DNA of 64,000 nt from Deltaproteobacteria bacterium. Lineage in GTDB: Bacteria > Desulfobacterota > Desulfobaccia > Desulfobaccales > 0-14-0-80-60-11. This document shows, piece by piece, positions 15,762-24,938 of the stretch; the stretch's first letter is position 1, and the number at the start of each line of letters is the position of its first letter. Location: assembly GCA_021813445.1 (NCBI GenBank), contig JAKAKP010000043.1, forward strand, positions 47,605 to 111,604. Reading direction: 5' to 3'. Made by a program: the position numbers and the translations under genes. The notes beneath the pieces were generated by a model. That model searched no databases. It was not told where the DNA came from and worked only from the letters and a program-made list of their open reading frames with translations.

Positions 15762-18548
15762 TTGGCAAATTCTCAATTTAAACAGACATGCCAGGTCGTG
15801 ATCGGGGGCCTGCAACGGGCTGCCTGGCTGATTATCGGGGTGGCCTTAATAACGGCCGGCCTCTCGGTCTATTATTCCGTTAAGCATCTGGCCTTCCGCA
15901 CCAGCCGCAGCGACTTGGTGGCCAGTGACCAGAAGCTTATCGCCCGCAGTGAACAAATAGACAAGGCCTTCGGTTCCCGGGATGGCCTGATGGTGGTGGC
16001 GGAGAATCACACCCCCGCCCATTCCATCGCCTTTGCCGAGGCCCTGGCCGCGGAATTGCGGCATTATCCCCGGCAATTCCCCGAGCTCTTCTACCGGCTG
16101 AATCCGGAAAAATTCAAGCACTGGGCCTTGCTCTATCTGCCCACCGAAGATCTGGCGAAACTAAAGACCAACCTGCTGGATAATCGCCAATTCCTGGAGG
16201 GGTTGTCCACCAGTCCCCATCTCACCACGTTTTTTCAGTTAATTAATCAGGAAATTACCCGGTCCATGCTGGGCCATCTCTTTACGGATTTTTTGGCAGA
16301 CAAAAAGACCGAAGACAAGCTGCCGGACCTCTCCTTATTGAACGCCACCTTAAGCCAGCTTGATCTGCAACTGGCTGGGGACCATCCTTATGTCTCCCCT
16401 TTCAATAGCTTATTCCCGGGAGATTTCGCGGATCTTTCCCAGGAAGGCTATTTGTTTACCGCCAACGACAAGTACCTGCTTTTTCTCATTACCCCGGAGC
16501 AGGACGGCTATACCACCTCTGCCCGGACCTTGGCTCTGCTGCGGCAGTGCGTGGCCCGGGTCCAAGCCCGTTTCCCGCACCTCCAGGCTGGAGTAACCGG
16601 TCCCACCGCGCTGGAGGCCGACGAGATGTCCGGGGCCATGAAAGATATTGCCCTGGCCACCTGGCTCTCCCTGGTGGGCCAGATGCTGCTTCTCATCCTG
16701 TTCTTGCGCAGCCTGAAACGCCCTTTGATGGAGTGCCTGACTTTGGTCATCGGCCTCTGCTGGGCCTTTGGCGCGGCCACTCTGACGGTGGGCCATCTCA
16801 ATCTCCTCTCCATCATCTTCGCCCCCTTGATGCTGGGCCTCACCATTGACTATGGGATACATTGGTTCTGCCGCCTGGAAGAAGAGCAGGAAGACCCCAA
16901 ACACTGCACCCTGGAGACCCTGGGGTGTGCGTTGCGGCGGGCGGCGCCGGGCATCATTTATGCCGCCATCGCGGCTGCGCTCTGTTTCTTCCCTTTGATG
17001 TTCACCGGCTTCAAGGGTCTGGCGGAGTTGGGAGAAATTCTTTCCCTGGGCATGCTGCTGATGTTGGTGGCCAGCCTATTTGTGTTACCGGCCTTGGTAA
17101 AGGTAGCAGACAGGTGCCGTCCGGCCCTGGTGCCCCATGAGTGCGGCCATCCCCGGCCTTTCTTGTCTTTGTCCTGGAAGCGGCCGGGAATTATCGTGCT
17201 CTTGGGTTTGGGGGTGATGGTGCTGGGAGGCTACAGCCTCCGGTATGTGCCCTTCGATCTGAACCCCTTACACCTGCAAAACCAGAACACCGAATCGGTG
17301 GTCTGGGAAATGAAGCTGCTCAAGGATTCCCGTTATTCCACCACTTTCGGGGCCATGACCGCCGATTCCCTGCAGGAGTTGGAGGCCAAAACCAAGGCTT
17401 TGAAAAAGCTGGACGTGGTTTCCCATGTGGAGTCCGCCCTCTCCTTTATACCCAATGACGTGAAGGAGAAGCAGCTTTTGCTCCGGGAACTGGATCCCGT
17501 ATTTTCGCAGATAAAATTTGCGGCCAATCCCGGCAATCCGGGCTATTCTTCTCCCCGGGAATTGGCCGCAGTCCTGAGCCGCATCCATTTTAAGCTGTCC
17601 CAGGCCCGGGAGAGCCTGGAGGGCAAACAAGGCTCCACCGCGGACCAGATCCGGGAAGTCGACACGCTTTTGAACAAAATCATTCCCATGTTAAACCCCC
17701 GGCAGAATCCCCAGGCGGCGGTGCGGCTGGCGGCTTTTGAAAAGCGTTTTATGACGGATCTCAGAGACAAGTGGGATTTGATCCGGGATAACCTGCATGC
17801 CACTCCTCCCACCTTCAAGGATTTGCCGCCCCAGGTGAAAAGCCGCTTTATCAGTCCCCAGGGGGAGTTTCTTATCCGGGTCTTTCCTTCTCAGGATATC
17901 TGGCAGCAACAGCCTCTGCAGAAATTCGTCAAGGATCTGAGAACCGTTGACCCCAAGGTGGTGGGGGACCCGGTCCTGCTCTATCATTTTAACCGCGCCT
18001 TCCGGAATGCCTGTCTATGGGCCGCGGCTGCAGCCCTGGCCATTATCACCGTGATGCTCCTGCTCCTGTTCCGCAGCGTGAAGTTGACTTTGTTGGCCTT
18101 GCTGCCGTTGTTTGTGGGCACCGGTTTGACCCTGAATATGATGTGGCTGTTGGGCCTGCCGTTCAACCAGGCCAATGTGCTCTTCCTGCCTTTGGTTTTG
18201 GGGGAGGGCATTGAGTTCGGCATCATTATCCTGGTGCGCTGGCGCATGGACGAATCGGCCCGGGCTATTACCTTGCCGGCCAGCACCGCCAAGGGCGTGG
18301 CCCTGGCTGCCTTGACCACCACCTTGGGCTTTGGCAGCCTGATGGTCTCCGGACACCGGGGGGCCTTCAGCCTGGGGCTGCTGGCCACCGTGGGCAGCAT
18401 CAGCGTCTTGCTGGCCTCTTTGAGCGTCCTCCCCGCCTTCCTGCGTCTCCTGGATCAGAGCTGCAAGAATACCGTCCCTGCTTTTCTCCATCTCCAGGGA
18501 ATGGGGCGCTGGCTACATTATCTCCTGGGATGGAAGGAAGCACCATGA
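15762..18548 (+). CDS. hpnN: RND/MMPL exporter, HpnN-like
   Basis: This inner-membrane RND-family protein has 928 residues: an N-terminal helix (LIIGVALITAGLSVYYSV), a large periplasmic domain, five helices at about 290-445 (LLLILFLRSL, LMLGLTIDYGIHWF), then a second helix (about 468-490), a second periplasmic loop and five more helices at about 745-900 (LPLVLGEGIEFGIIILV). This duplicated 6+6 layout and length match HpnN, which moves hopanoids to the outer membrane; other MMPL lipid exporters are similar. The start is a TTG with a weak ribosome site. It overlaps the mlaC-like gene by ATGA. No hopanoid synthesis gene is in the window, so the substrate is inferred. Confidence 0.8.
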   Translation: MANSQFKQTCQVVIGGLQRAAWLIIGVALITAGLSVYYSVKHLAFRTSRSDLVASDQKLIARSEQIDKAFGSRDGLMVVAENHTPAHSIAFAEALAAELRHYPRQFPELFYRLNPEKFKHWALLYLPTEDLAKLKTNLLDNRQFLEGLSTSPHLTTFFQLINQEITRSMLGHLFTDFLADKKTEDKLPDLSLLNATLSQLDLQLAGDHPYVSPFNSLFPGDFADLSQEGYLFTANDKYLLFLITPEQDGYTTSARTLALLRQCVARVQARFPHLQAGVTGPTALEADEMSGAMKDIALATWLSLVGQMLLLILFLRSLKRPLMECLTLVIGLCWAFGAATLTVGHLNLLSIIFAPLMLGLTIDYGIHWFCRLEEEQEDPKHCTLETLGCALRRAAPGIIYAAIAAALCFFPLMFTGFKGLAELGEILSLGMLLMLVASLFVLPALVKVADRCRPALVPHECGHPRPFLSLSWKRPGIIVLLGLGVMVLGGYSLRYVPFDLNPLHLQNQNTESVVWEMKLLKDSRYSTTFGAMTADSLQELEAKTKALKKLDVVSHVESALSFIPNDVKEKQLLLRELDPVFSQIKFAANPGNPGYSSPRELAAVLSRIHFKLSQARESLEGKQGSTADQIREVDTLLNKIIPMLNPRQNPQAAVRLAAFEKRFMTDLRDKWDLIRDNLHATPPTFKDLPPQVKSRFISPQGEFLIRVFPSQDIWQQQPLQKFVKDLRTVDPKVVGDPVLLYHFNRAFRNACLWAAAAALAIITVMLLLLFRSVKLTLLALLPLFVGTGLTLNMMWLLGLPFNQANVLFLPLVLGEGIEFGIIILVRWRMDESARAITLPASTAKGVALAALTTTLGFGSLMVSGHRGAFSLGLLATVGSISVLLASLSVLPAFLRLLDQSCKNTVPAFLHLQGMGRWLHYLLGWKEAP

Positions 18549-19135
18549 GAAATAAAATCCGGATTATTATCCTGACTCTGACGGTCCTTGGCTTGCTCGT
18601 TTCTGCGGCCCCGGCCGTAACCCCCACCGCCTATGTGAAGGGGATTCTGGACAAGGTCATGGCCTTGCAGAATGATCCGGCCTTGGACAAGGAGGCCCGG
18701 GCCCGGGCCATCCGCCAGATTATTCAGAAGAGTTTCGATTTTAACCTGATGGCCCAGAATTCCCTGGGCTCCACCTACGGCCGCCTCAGCCCGGGCCAGC
18801 GCCAGGAATTCATGTCCACCTTCAGCTATCTGTTCCAGGACTCGTATACTCGTATGGTTTTGGAATTCCTTAAAAAAGAGACCATCAAATACGATCGGGA
18901 ACGCCTGGAAGGCCGAGACGCCCGGGTTAACACCCAGATGATCCGCACCAACGAAACCATCCCCGTGGATTACTTGATGCGGCCGCAGGGACAGGGATGG
19001 CTCCTTTATGATGTCATTGTGGACGGGGTGAGCATCCTGGACACTTATCAACGCCAATTCGCCCAGGTGATCAGAACCAATTCCTTCGATTTCCTCCTGC
19101 ACCGGATGAAGACCCAGGTCCGGGCCCTCAGGTAG
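18545..19135 (+). CDS. MlaC/Ttg2D-like periplasmic lipid-transfer protein (HpnM-like)
   Basis: This 196-residue protein has a signal peptide (IIILTLTVLGLLVSAAPA) followed by the MlaC fold: IIQKSFDFNLMAQNSLGSTY, RQEFMSTFSYLFQDSYTRMV and the strand VDYLMRPQGQGWLLYDVIVD. MlaC proteins ferry phospholipids in the periplasm; the HpnM subgroup accompanies HpnN. The ATG at 18545 has ggaaggaagcacc upstream and overlaps the hpnN stop (ATGA), so the two are translationally coupled. It probably accepts the lipid exported by the RND protein. An ATG at 18530 in the same frame lacks such a ribosome site. Confidence 0.88.
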   Translation: MRNKIRIIILTLTVLGLLVSAAPAVTPTAYVKGILDKVMALQNDPALDKEARARAIRQIIQKSFDFNLMAQNSLGSTYGRLSPGQRQEFMSTFSYLFQDSYTRMVLEFLKKETIKYDRERLEGRDARVNTQMIRTNETIPVDYLMRPQGQGWLLYDVIVDGVSILDTYQRQFAQVIRTNSFDFLLHRMKTQVRALR

Positions 19136-19226
19136 TCCTGCCAACCTGATTGAGTTTGGCAGTTAGGGCAGGTCGAGCTCATCCTTGAGCCCCCGGCCCC
19201 CATAGATTCATCTTCTCCAAGCTTTT

Positions 19227-20003
19227 TTAAGGCTGGAACCGGGGTGGGCGCTTCTCCAAAAACGCGGCCGCGCCCTCTTTGACGTCCGGGCTGGCGAAAC
19301 AGAGGGCAAAGGCCTCGGCCTCCAGGGCCAGGCCGGTTTTTAAATCCACATTCACCCCCCAGTCGATGACCCGCTTGACCGCCTCCATGGCCACCCGGCC
19401 CTTGGCGGCCAGGGTCCGGGCCGCATTCATGCACTCCTCCAGGAAGTTGGCCTCCGGAAAGACCCGGGCCACCAGACCCAGGGCCCGGGCCTCCTCCGCG
19501 TCGAGGAAGCGGCCGGTGAGGCAAATCTCTTTGGCCAGGCTTTTCCCCACGATCCGGGCCAGCCGTTGGGTGCCCCCCCAACAGGGATTGAATCCCAGGT
19601 TGATCTCCGGCTGGCCGAATTTGGCATTGGCCGCGGCATAGATAAAATCACAGGCCAACGCCAGCTCGCAGCCGCCCCCCAGGGCAAAACCGTGAACGCA
19701 AGCAATCACCGGAATGGGGAGTTCTTCCAGCGCAAAGAGCAAACCCTGGCTGCGGATGGCAAACTGCCGGGCGCTCAAGGGATTCAGCTCCAGGAATTGC
19801 TTGATATCCGCGCCGGCGATGAAGGCCCGCCCCTGACCGGTGAGGAGCAGCACCCGGATGGCGGGGTTGCCCCGGACTTCTTCCACGGCCTGGGAAAATT
19901 CGGCTACTACCTCGGGAGTCAAGGCATTTAATTTCTCGGGGCGATTGAAACTGATGGTGGCCACCGGGCCGTCAATGGTGAAAATCAGGGTGCTATAGGC
20001 CAT
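19227..20003 (-). CDS. Enoyl-CoA hydratase (crotonase)
   Basis: This 258-residue crotonase-fold enzyme hydrates trans-2-enoyl-CoA in beta-oxidation or short-chain acyl-CoA metabolism. The oxyanion-hole segments AFIAGADIKQF and GFALGGGCELALACDF are present. Both catalytic glutamates of true hydratases can be placed, in GGGCELA and FGQPEINLG, followed by GGTQRLARIVGKSLAKEICL. A dehydratase role on 3-hydroxyacyl-CoA is therefore well supported. The ribosome site (ctgaaggaggattac) precedes the ATG. The next crotonase gene upstream on the same strand is separated by 250 bases of repeats. Confidence 0.93.
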   Translation of the reverse strand: MAYSTLIFTIDGPVATISFNRPEKLNALTPEVVAEFSQAVEEVRGNPAIRVLLLTGQGRAFIAGADIKQFLELNPLSARQFAIRSQGLLFALEELPIPVIACVHGFALGGGCELALACDFIYAAANAKFGQPEINLGFNPCWGGTQRLARIVGKSLAKEICLTGRFLDAEEARALGLVARVFPEANFLEECMNAARTLAAKGRVAMEAVKRVIDWGVNVDLKTGLALEAEAFALCFASPDVKEGAAAFLEKRPPRFQP

Positions 20004-20077
20004 GTAATCCTCCTTCAGGGTCTAAACTTGCAGAGGAATTGATGGGCAGTGCCCATCTTCAAGGATGCAGATGCGCC

Positions 20078-20136
20078 GTAGGGGCGGGCGTCTCGCCCGC
20101 CCTGGCAACCCGCACAGGCTGGAAAGCCTGTGCTAC
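20078..20136. repeat. Dispersed palindrome of the GTAGGGGCGGGC family
   Basis: GTAGGGGCGGGCGtctCGCCCGCC is followed by a second small hairpin, cacaggctgGAAAgcctgtg. Related elements lie at about 34579, 42722, 51083, 54704, 55042 and 61535. All are between genes, and each has a TAGGG(G)CG start and a mirrored centre. Confidence 0.7.
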
Positions 20137-20218
20137 CGCTCATTAACCTTTCTGAAGAGGTTCCTCGTGGTGCTGTAGCTCCTGCAACTTATTAAAAAAC
20201 CAAGGTAATTACAATGAT

Positions 20219-20246
20219 AACCTTGAACTTTGAACTTCGAACTTTT
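20219..20246. repeat. Partial GTTCAAAG-type repeat arm
   Basis: The run ccttgaactttgaacttcgaactttt matches the right arm of the inverted element at 4711-4846. No left arm was found nearby, so this copy looks truncated. It ends seven bases before the stop codon of the next minus-strand gene. Confidence 0.5.
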
Positions 20247-20253
20247 CTGAGTG

Positions 20254-21309
20254 CTAAATCTCAAGGTCCAACCTCACTTCTTCTACGCTGGCTGGCTGCC
20301 AGCGGGGTTGCTGGTCCCGATCCAGGAGGCGGGCTCTGATGCCCTCCAGGTAGTCGGGTTGGGCGATCATGAAACGCGCGGCCCAGGCTTCCGCAGCCAG
20401 GACCTCTTCCAGAGGACGGCCCTGGTTGCGGCGCAGCAGGGCCAGGGTCAAGACTAGGGCCGTGGGCGAACGGGCTTGGAGCCGGGCCAGCACCTCGGTG
20501 TCCCACCGCCGGTGCTCCGGGCAGCGGGACAGGGAGTCCAAAATTTCTGCCACCGCGGCCTGCCCCGCAAAGTGCCGGGCCACCCAGGCGTCCAGCTCCG
20601 GCCGGGTTTTTGGTAAGCCATAACGGGCCAATATTTCCCGGAGCCAGGCGACTGCGTCCCCTTTGGCCGGAGGTAAATCTGGCGCCGCCTCCCTGAGTTG
20701 CTCCAAAAGCTGCGGCACCTGCGCCGCCGGGACCAGGTGGGTGGCCAACCCCACTCTGACCCCCTCCGCGCCCCCTAACTCCTGGCCGGTCAGGGCCAGG
20801 TACTCCGGGTAACCCGGCGGACATTTGCGGTGGAGCCAAGCCGTGGCCCCCACGTCCGGAAAAAAGCCGATGCCGGTCTCCGGCATGGCCAGGCGCGTCT
20901 CCTCCGTGGCCACCACCAGATCGGCCCCAGCCGCCAGGCCCAGCCCGCCCCCCATGGTAATGCCCGCGGCCAGGGCCGCCACGGGTTTGGGAAACCGGTG
21001 GAGGTCCAGGTCCAGGGCATATTCTTCCTGAAAAAATCGGGCGGCCCGGTCCCAAGCTTTCTCCCGGACCGCATCGGCCAAGGCCTTCAGGTCCCCGCCC
21101 GCGCAAAATCCCCGTTCCCCTGCGCCTCTGAGGAGGAGCAGGCGGCAGCCCGGGTCGGCGCGGGCCGCGTCCAGGGCCTGCTGCAACCGGCGGATCATGG
21201 CCAGATTGAGGGTATTGAGGACCCGGGGGCGGTTGAGAACCAACTCCCAGATCCCGGAATGGCGCTCCACCAGAATCAAAGGCTCCGTCGTCTCCTGCCG
21301 CGCGGCCAA
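20254..21309 (-). CDS. 3-hydroxyisobutyryl-CoA hydrolase-family enzyme (crotonase superfamily)
   Basis: This 351-residue protein is longer than a hydratase and matches the HIBCH branch: GFCAGGDLKALAD, AGITMGGGLGLAAGADLVVA, the diagnostic MPETGIGFFPDVGATAWL, SPTALVLTLALLRR, and the end segment DYLEGIRARLLDRDQQPRWQ. HIBCH enzymes cleave 3-hydroxyisobutyryl-CoA or 3-hydroxypropionyl-CoA during valine or propionate metabolism; a divergent enoyl-CoA hydratase/isomerase role is also possible. The start is a TTG at 21309 preceded by aaggggtgggg. It is paired with an enoyl-CoA hydratase gene downstream, suggesting branched-chain acyl-CoA breakdown. Confidence 0.85.
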   Translation of the reverse strand: MAARQETTEPLILVERHSGIWELVLNRPRVLNTLNLAMIRRLQQALDAARADPGCRLLLLRGAGERGFCAGGDLKALADAVREKAWDRAARFFQEEYALDLDLHRFPKPVAALAAGITMGGGLGLAAGADLVVATEETRLAMPETGIGFFPDVGATAWLHRKCPPGYPEYLALTGQELGGAEGVRVGLATHLVPAAQVPQLLEQLREAAPDLPPAKGDAVAWLREILARYGLPKTRPELDAWVARHFAGQAAVAEILDSLSRCPEHRRWDTEVLARLQARSPTALVLTLALLRRNQGRPLEEVLAAEAWAARFMIAQPDYLEGIRARLLDRDQQPRWQPASVEEVRLDLEI

Positions 21310-21529
21310 GCCCCACCCCTTATCGGAGATAAACCACCTGGCTTCCTTTTAACATTTTCCGGAATTATTATCACTTATCCCTGCACTCCGGGATGGAAAA
21401 GGCATTTTCCTCCAGATGGAAGGACGACTCTGCTCCATAGCCGGGGGAGGTGAGCCGTCATTATTAAATTGACAAAGCAGCATGCAAATCCCTAAAATTG
21501 GCCGATTGCGCAGAAAAGGGGGAGAGTTG

Positions 21530-22402
21530 ATGCGGTCAATTCCGGGAAAAAATCTGGCCTGTTTATTGGTGATCCTGAGCCTGGTGTTCTTACCGGCAGG
21601 AGGCAAACCCGCCGTGGCGGGTCAGGGAGATACCACCCTGGCCGTCGGCGCCTCGGTCATCGGCGTGATCGGCACCTCCGCCATCCTTTACGGCCTCTGG
21701 CGGAACCGGCCCTCTCAACAGGGCAAGGAAAAAGAGCCCGGATTATTCCCCGGGGAATTTTATGTAGGCGGTTATCTGGGCGCCTCCCTGGTGCAAAGCA
21801 CTGATTTAAAATTTGATGACGGCATTTTCCCGGCCGGAGGGACACTCAATACCTCCAAACAAAAGTTTGAGCCGTCAGCGGTGGGCGGCCTGAAGTTCGG
21901 CTATTTCCTCCAGTCCCTTCCTTACTTGGGTCTGGAAGCCGAAACCAATTATGCCCGCAATTATGTGCGGGAGCAGCGGGTCACCTTGAGCCGCCCCGTG
22001 CTGGGGACCACCCAGGCGATCCTGCCCGCTGATAACTGGTCCACCTGGACCCTGGCCCTGCATATCGTCGGCCGTTACGGGTTTCTCCCGGACCAGGAGG
22101 TGCCCTTCGGCCGGCTCCAGCCTTATGTGGGCTTGGGGCCGGGTCTGGTAATGGTCTATGATGAAGTCGATGCCGCCAAGAATTTCGCCATTGACGCCAT
22201 GGCCGGACTCCGCTATATGCTGCTGAAAAACGTCTCTGCGTTCGTGGAATATAAATTTTCCCACCAGTTTGACGTGGAACTCGACAGCCATGCATTTGTC
22301 CCGGTGGCCGCGAATGGGACGGCTCTATATTTGCAGCGGGGCACGGCGCATTTTACCTATGACAGCCACCGTATCGTCATGGGAGTGGCCTATCATTTTT
22401 GA
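21530..22402 (+). CDS. Outer-membrane beta-barrel protein (OmpA-like barrel)
   Basis: This 290-residue protein has a signal peptide (LACLLVILSLVFLPAGGKPAVA), a second hydrophobic stretch (TLAVGASVIGVIGTSAILYG) and a C-terminal eight-strand-like barrel from about residue 75 (GEFYVGGYLGASLV to the end). Alternating strands such as LKFGYFLQSLPYLGLEAE, YVGLGPGLVMVYDE and FVEYKFSHQFDVEL, and the terminal IVMGVAYHF with a final Phe, are typical of BAM substrates. The ATG at 21530 follows a strong gggggagagttg ribosome site and is preferred over an in-frame ATG at 21482. The specific function is unknown. A terminator follows. Confidence 0.8.
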   Translation: MRSIPGKNLACLLVILSLVFLPAGGKPAVAGQGDTTLAVGASVIGVIGTSAILYGLWRNRPSQQGKEKEPGLFPGEFYVGGYLGASLVQSTDLKFDDGIFPAGGTLNTSKQKFEPSAVGGLKFGYFLQSLPYLGLEAETNYARNYVREQRVTLSRPVLGTTQAILPADNWSTWTLALHIVGRYGFLPDQEVPFGRLQPYVGLGPGLVMVYDEVDAAKNFAIDAMAGLRYMLLKNVSAFVEYKFSHQFDVELDSHAFVPVAANGTALYLQRGTAHFTYDSHRIVMGVAYHF

Positions 22403-22429
22403 ATGGACCCTGGCCCCCGGCTCAACAAA

Positions 22430-22452
22430 AAAGGCGGCCCCAGGCCGCCTTT
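22430..22452. terminator. Bidirectional intrinsic terminator
   Basis: AAAGGCGGCC (22430-22439) and GGCCGCCTTT (22443-22452) form a 10-bp stem with a 3-base loop. T-rich sequence follows on the plus strand and an A-run precedes it, giving T on the minus strand. It lies between convergent genes ending at 22402 and 22509 and can serve both. Confidence 0.85.
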
Positions 22453-22508
22453 CAATTTCTTCAGAGGATTTCCTCCATAATCTTCCAACTAAAAAACTAA
22501 AAACTGTC

Positions 22509-22880
22509 TCACTGCACCATACCCTCCCCGGGTTCTTCCTGGAATTTCAGGATATCCGGGCGGCCGGTGGTGTCGATGTACCGGTTCCAAATGTCTCTTA
22601 AATCCTGGATGGCCTGCTTCACCTCCGGTTGCGCCCCCGCGGCCCGCAACTGTCCCAGGCAGTAGTAGAGTTCGTTAAGCAGGCGAATCTGGGTGACGCT
22701 CACCACCTGCTCGAATTCTTCCTCCGGCAGGGAGGGCAGGTCCACTTTTTCGATTTCGGCCAGTTCGCTGAGGATCTCTTGGGCGATGCCGGTGAGCATA
22801 TCCTGATAATAATGGGGGCCGCTGAGATCGATGATGCGGCCCCGGCTTAGAGAAATGGCGGCGGGGGGACTGGGACCCAT
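22509..22880 (-). CDS. Conserved hypothetical protein coupled to the IMP cyclohydrolase gene
   Basis: This 123-residue soluble protein has no signal or membrane helix. Mainly helical segments follow an N-terminal RGRIIDLSGPHYYQDML stretch: GIAQEILSELAEIEKV, VVSVTQIRLLNELYYCLGQL and VKQAIQDLRDIWNRYIDT. No family is recognised. The ATG overlaps the TGA of the upstream IMP cyclohydrolase gene (TGATG), so translation is coupled and a link to that enzyme is plausible but unproven. Confidence 0.75.
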   Translation of the reverse strand: MGPSPPAAISLSRGRIIDLSGPHYYQDMLTGIAQEILSELAEIEKVDLPSLPEEEFEQVVSVTQIRLLNELYYCLGQLRAAGAQPEVKQAIQDLRDIWNRYIDTTGRPDILKFQEEPGEGMVQ

Positions 22881-23482
22881 CAGCAGGCCAGGGCCTTGTC
22901 TTCCAGGTAACGGAAGATTGCGGTATCGTACTCGCTGGTAAGCTTGAAGACTTTTTTCGCCAAGCGGAAGCGGGTGCCCGGAGTGGTGGCGCCTTTGTTC
23001 AGCTTGATCTCCTCCATGAGCTGGGGATAGTCACCGGGGTCCACCACCACGGTGACCGCGGCGTAGTTCTTGGCCGCGGCCCTCAGCAGGGTGGGGCCGC
23101 CGATGTCGATGTTTTCAATGGCGTCTTCCAAAGTGCAGCCGGGCTTGGCCACCGTCTTTTCGAACTGGTAGAGGTTGACCACCACCAGGTCGATGGGGAG
23201 AATCTTTTGGGCCGCCATCTGTTCCACATGGCTGGGGAGGTCCCGGCGGCCCAGGATGCCGCCATGGATTTTGGGGTGCAGGGTCTTTACCCGGCCGTCC
23301 AGCATTTCCGGAAAGCCGGTGAAATCGGAGACCTCCACCACTTGGACGCCACCTTCCCGCAGCATCTTGGCAGTGCCGCCGGTGGAGAGGATCTCCACCT
23401 GGTATTGGGCCAGAAACTGGGCAAACTCCAGAAGACCGCCTTTGTCCGTGACGCTCATCAAAGCCCGGGTGATGGGTTTCAT
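22880..23482 (-). CDS. purH: IMP cyclohydrolase (stand-alone PurH N-terminal domain)
   Basis: This 200-residue protein corresponds only to the N-terminal MGS-like cyclohydrolase half of bifunctional PurH, which closes FAICAR to IMP. Recognised segments are [65 protein letters not shown] and [17 protein letters not shown]. The AICAR transformylase half is absent and must be encoded elsewhere, as in several anaerobic lineages. The gene ends cleanly at a coupled downstream gene, so this is not a recent truncation. ATG 23482 with ggaggagtattg upstream is preferred over TTG 23485. Confidence 0.93.
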   Translation of the reverse strand: MKPITRALMSVTDKGGLLEFAQFLAQYQVEILSTGGTAKMLREGGVQVVEVSDFTGFPEMLDGRVKTLHPKIHGGILGRRDLPSHVEQMAAQKILPIDLVVVNLYQFEKTVAKPGCTLEDAIENIDIGGPTLLRAAAKNYAAVTVVVDPGDYPQLMEEIKLNKGATTPGTRFRLAKKVFKLTSEYDTAIFRYLEDKALAC

Positions 23483-23677
23483 CAATACTCCTCCGTACTC
23501 TCTTTTTCTGATTAACTAATTGATAATATTCAATAAGCTGAAGATGTCGGGGTGCTCCAGCCGGGCACCCGCGACCGCGTTTGGCAAGGACAGTACTATA
23601 AGAACGGTAGTTATGCAAGATGCCTCAAGCGTCTATTTTTCTTTCCAGGGAGCCCGGCTTCGCGGTAAAATATATTT

Positions 23678-24907
23678 ATGCGCTACGTCATTATCGGCGC
23701 CAGCGCCGCGGGCCTGGCCGCCGCGGAAATGCTGCGGCAATGGGACCCCCGGGGCGCCATTACCCTGATCAGCGATGAGGCCCAGGCGCCCTACAGCCGG
23801 CCTTTACTCACCTATCTGCTGAGCGGCGAGGTGCGGCTGGACCAGGTCTGGCTCAAGAGCCCGGACTACTTTGAGCAGTGGCGGTTTGAGGCCCGGCTGG
23901 GGGAACGGGTGGTGGCGGTGGCTGCCGCCGGCCACGAGGTGCGCCTGCAATCCGGGGAGGCCGTGCCTTATGACCGGCTGCTCATTGCCTCGGGAGCCTC
24001 GCCCCGGGTGCCGGCCATCCCCGGCCATGATTTAGAGGGGGTTTTCACCCTGCGCACCCTGGCGGATGAGCAGCGCCTGGACGCGGCCCTGCAGGCAGGA
24101 TGCCGTGTGGCGGTGGTGGGGGCCGGGCCGGTGGGGCTCAAGGCCGCGGAGGCTTTTGTACGCCGGGGCTGCCGGGTGACCCTGGTGGAGATGGAGTCCC
24201 AGGTTCTGCCCCGCCTGGTGGACGGGCAGGCCGCGGACCTGCTGTGCGGGGCTTTGCAGAATTGGGGTATTGAGGTTATTTGCCAGGCCGCGCCCTCGGG
24301 AATCGTAGGTAAGAGGGGCCGGGTCCAGGCCCTGGCCCTGGGGGACGGCCGGGAACTGCCGGTCCAGGCGGTGCTGTGCGCCACCGGCGTGACGCCGAAT
24401 ACCGCGTTTCTGACGGACCCGGCACTGGCCGCGGCCGGAGGCATCCCGGTGGATGCCCGGATGCAGACCCCGGCCCCGGACATTTATGCCGCGGGGGATT
24501 GTGTTGAGGCGCGGCATCTGCTCACCGGCCAACCCGCGTACGTGCCCATCTGGCCTGCGGCCGTGGCCCAGGGGCAGGTCGCCGGGGCCAATATGGCCGG
24601 GGCCCGGTGGCGCTATCCCGGGGCACTGCCCCAAAACAGCATTTCGCTCCGGGGTTTCCAGGTCATTACCGGGGGCCTGATCCAGCCGGAAGGCGCAGAT
24701 GTAGAAATAGTCCAGGAGTTCGACCGGCAGCGGGGCGGCTACCGGCGCCTGGTGTATCGGCAGGGCCGCCTGGTGGGCCTCACCCTGGTGGGTCAGGTAC
24801 AGGACGCGGGGATTTACTTTCAGATCATGAGCCAGCAACTGCCCGTAAGAGACCTGGCCGCCGACCCCCACCGGCCAGATTTTCATCCCGGGCGGCTGTG
24901 GGGGTGA
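23678..24907 (+). CDS. FAD/NAD(P)-dependent oxidoreductase (NADH:ferredoxin/rubredoxin reductase type)
   Basis: This 409-residue pyridine-nucleotide disulfide-fold flavoprotein has an N-terminal FAD motif (YVIIGASAAGLAAAEML), a second Rossmann motif for NAD(P)H (VAVVGAGPVGLKAAEAF), a conserved TGVTPNTAF turn and the FAD-closing motif IYAAGDCVEA. There is no redox-active CxxC, so it belongs to the ferredoxin/rubredoxin or NADH-oxidase group. A small ORF and a CooF-like ferredoxin gene follow on the same strand, so it probably passes electrons between NAD(P)H and that ferredoxin. The ATG has no strong ribosome site. Confidence 0.88.
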   Translation: MRYVIIGASAAGLAAAEMLRQWDPRGAITLISDEAQAPYSRPLLTYLLSGEVRLDQVWLKSPDYFEQWRFEARLGERVVAVAAAGHEVRLQSGEAVPYDRLLIASGASPRVPAIPGHDLEGVFTLRTLADEQRLDAALQAGCRVAVVGAGPVGLKAAEAFVRRGCRVTLVEMESQVLPRLVDGQAADLLCGALQNWGIEVICQAAPSGIVGKRGRVQALALGDGRELPVQAVLCATGVTPNTAFLTDPALAAAGGIPVDARMQTPAPDIYAAGDCVEARHLLTGQPAYVPIWPAAVAQGQVAGANMAGARWRYPGALPQNSISLRGFQVITGGLIQPEGADVEIVQEFDRQRGGYRRLVYRQGRLVGLTLVGQVQDAGIYFQIMSQQLPVRDLAADPHRPDFHPGRLWG

Positions 24908-24938
24908 AGCAAGAATATTTCAGGAAGAGGGAGGCCCC

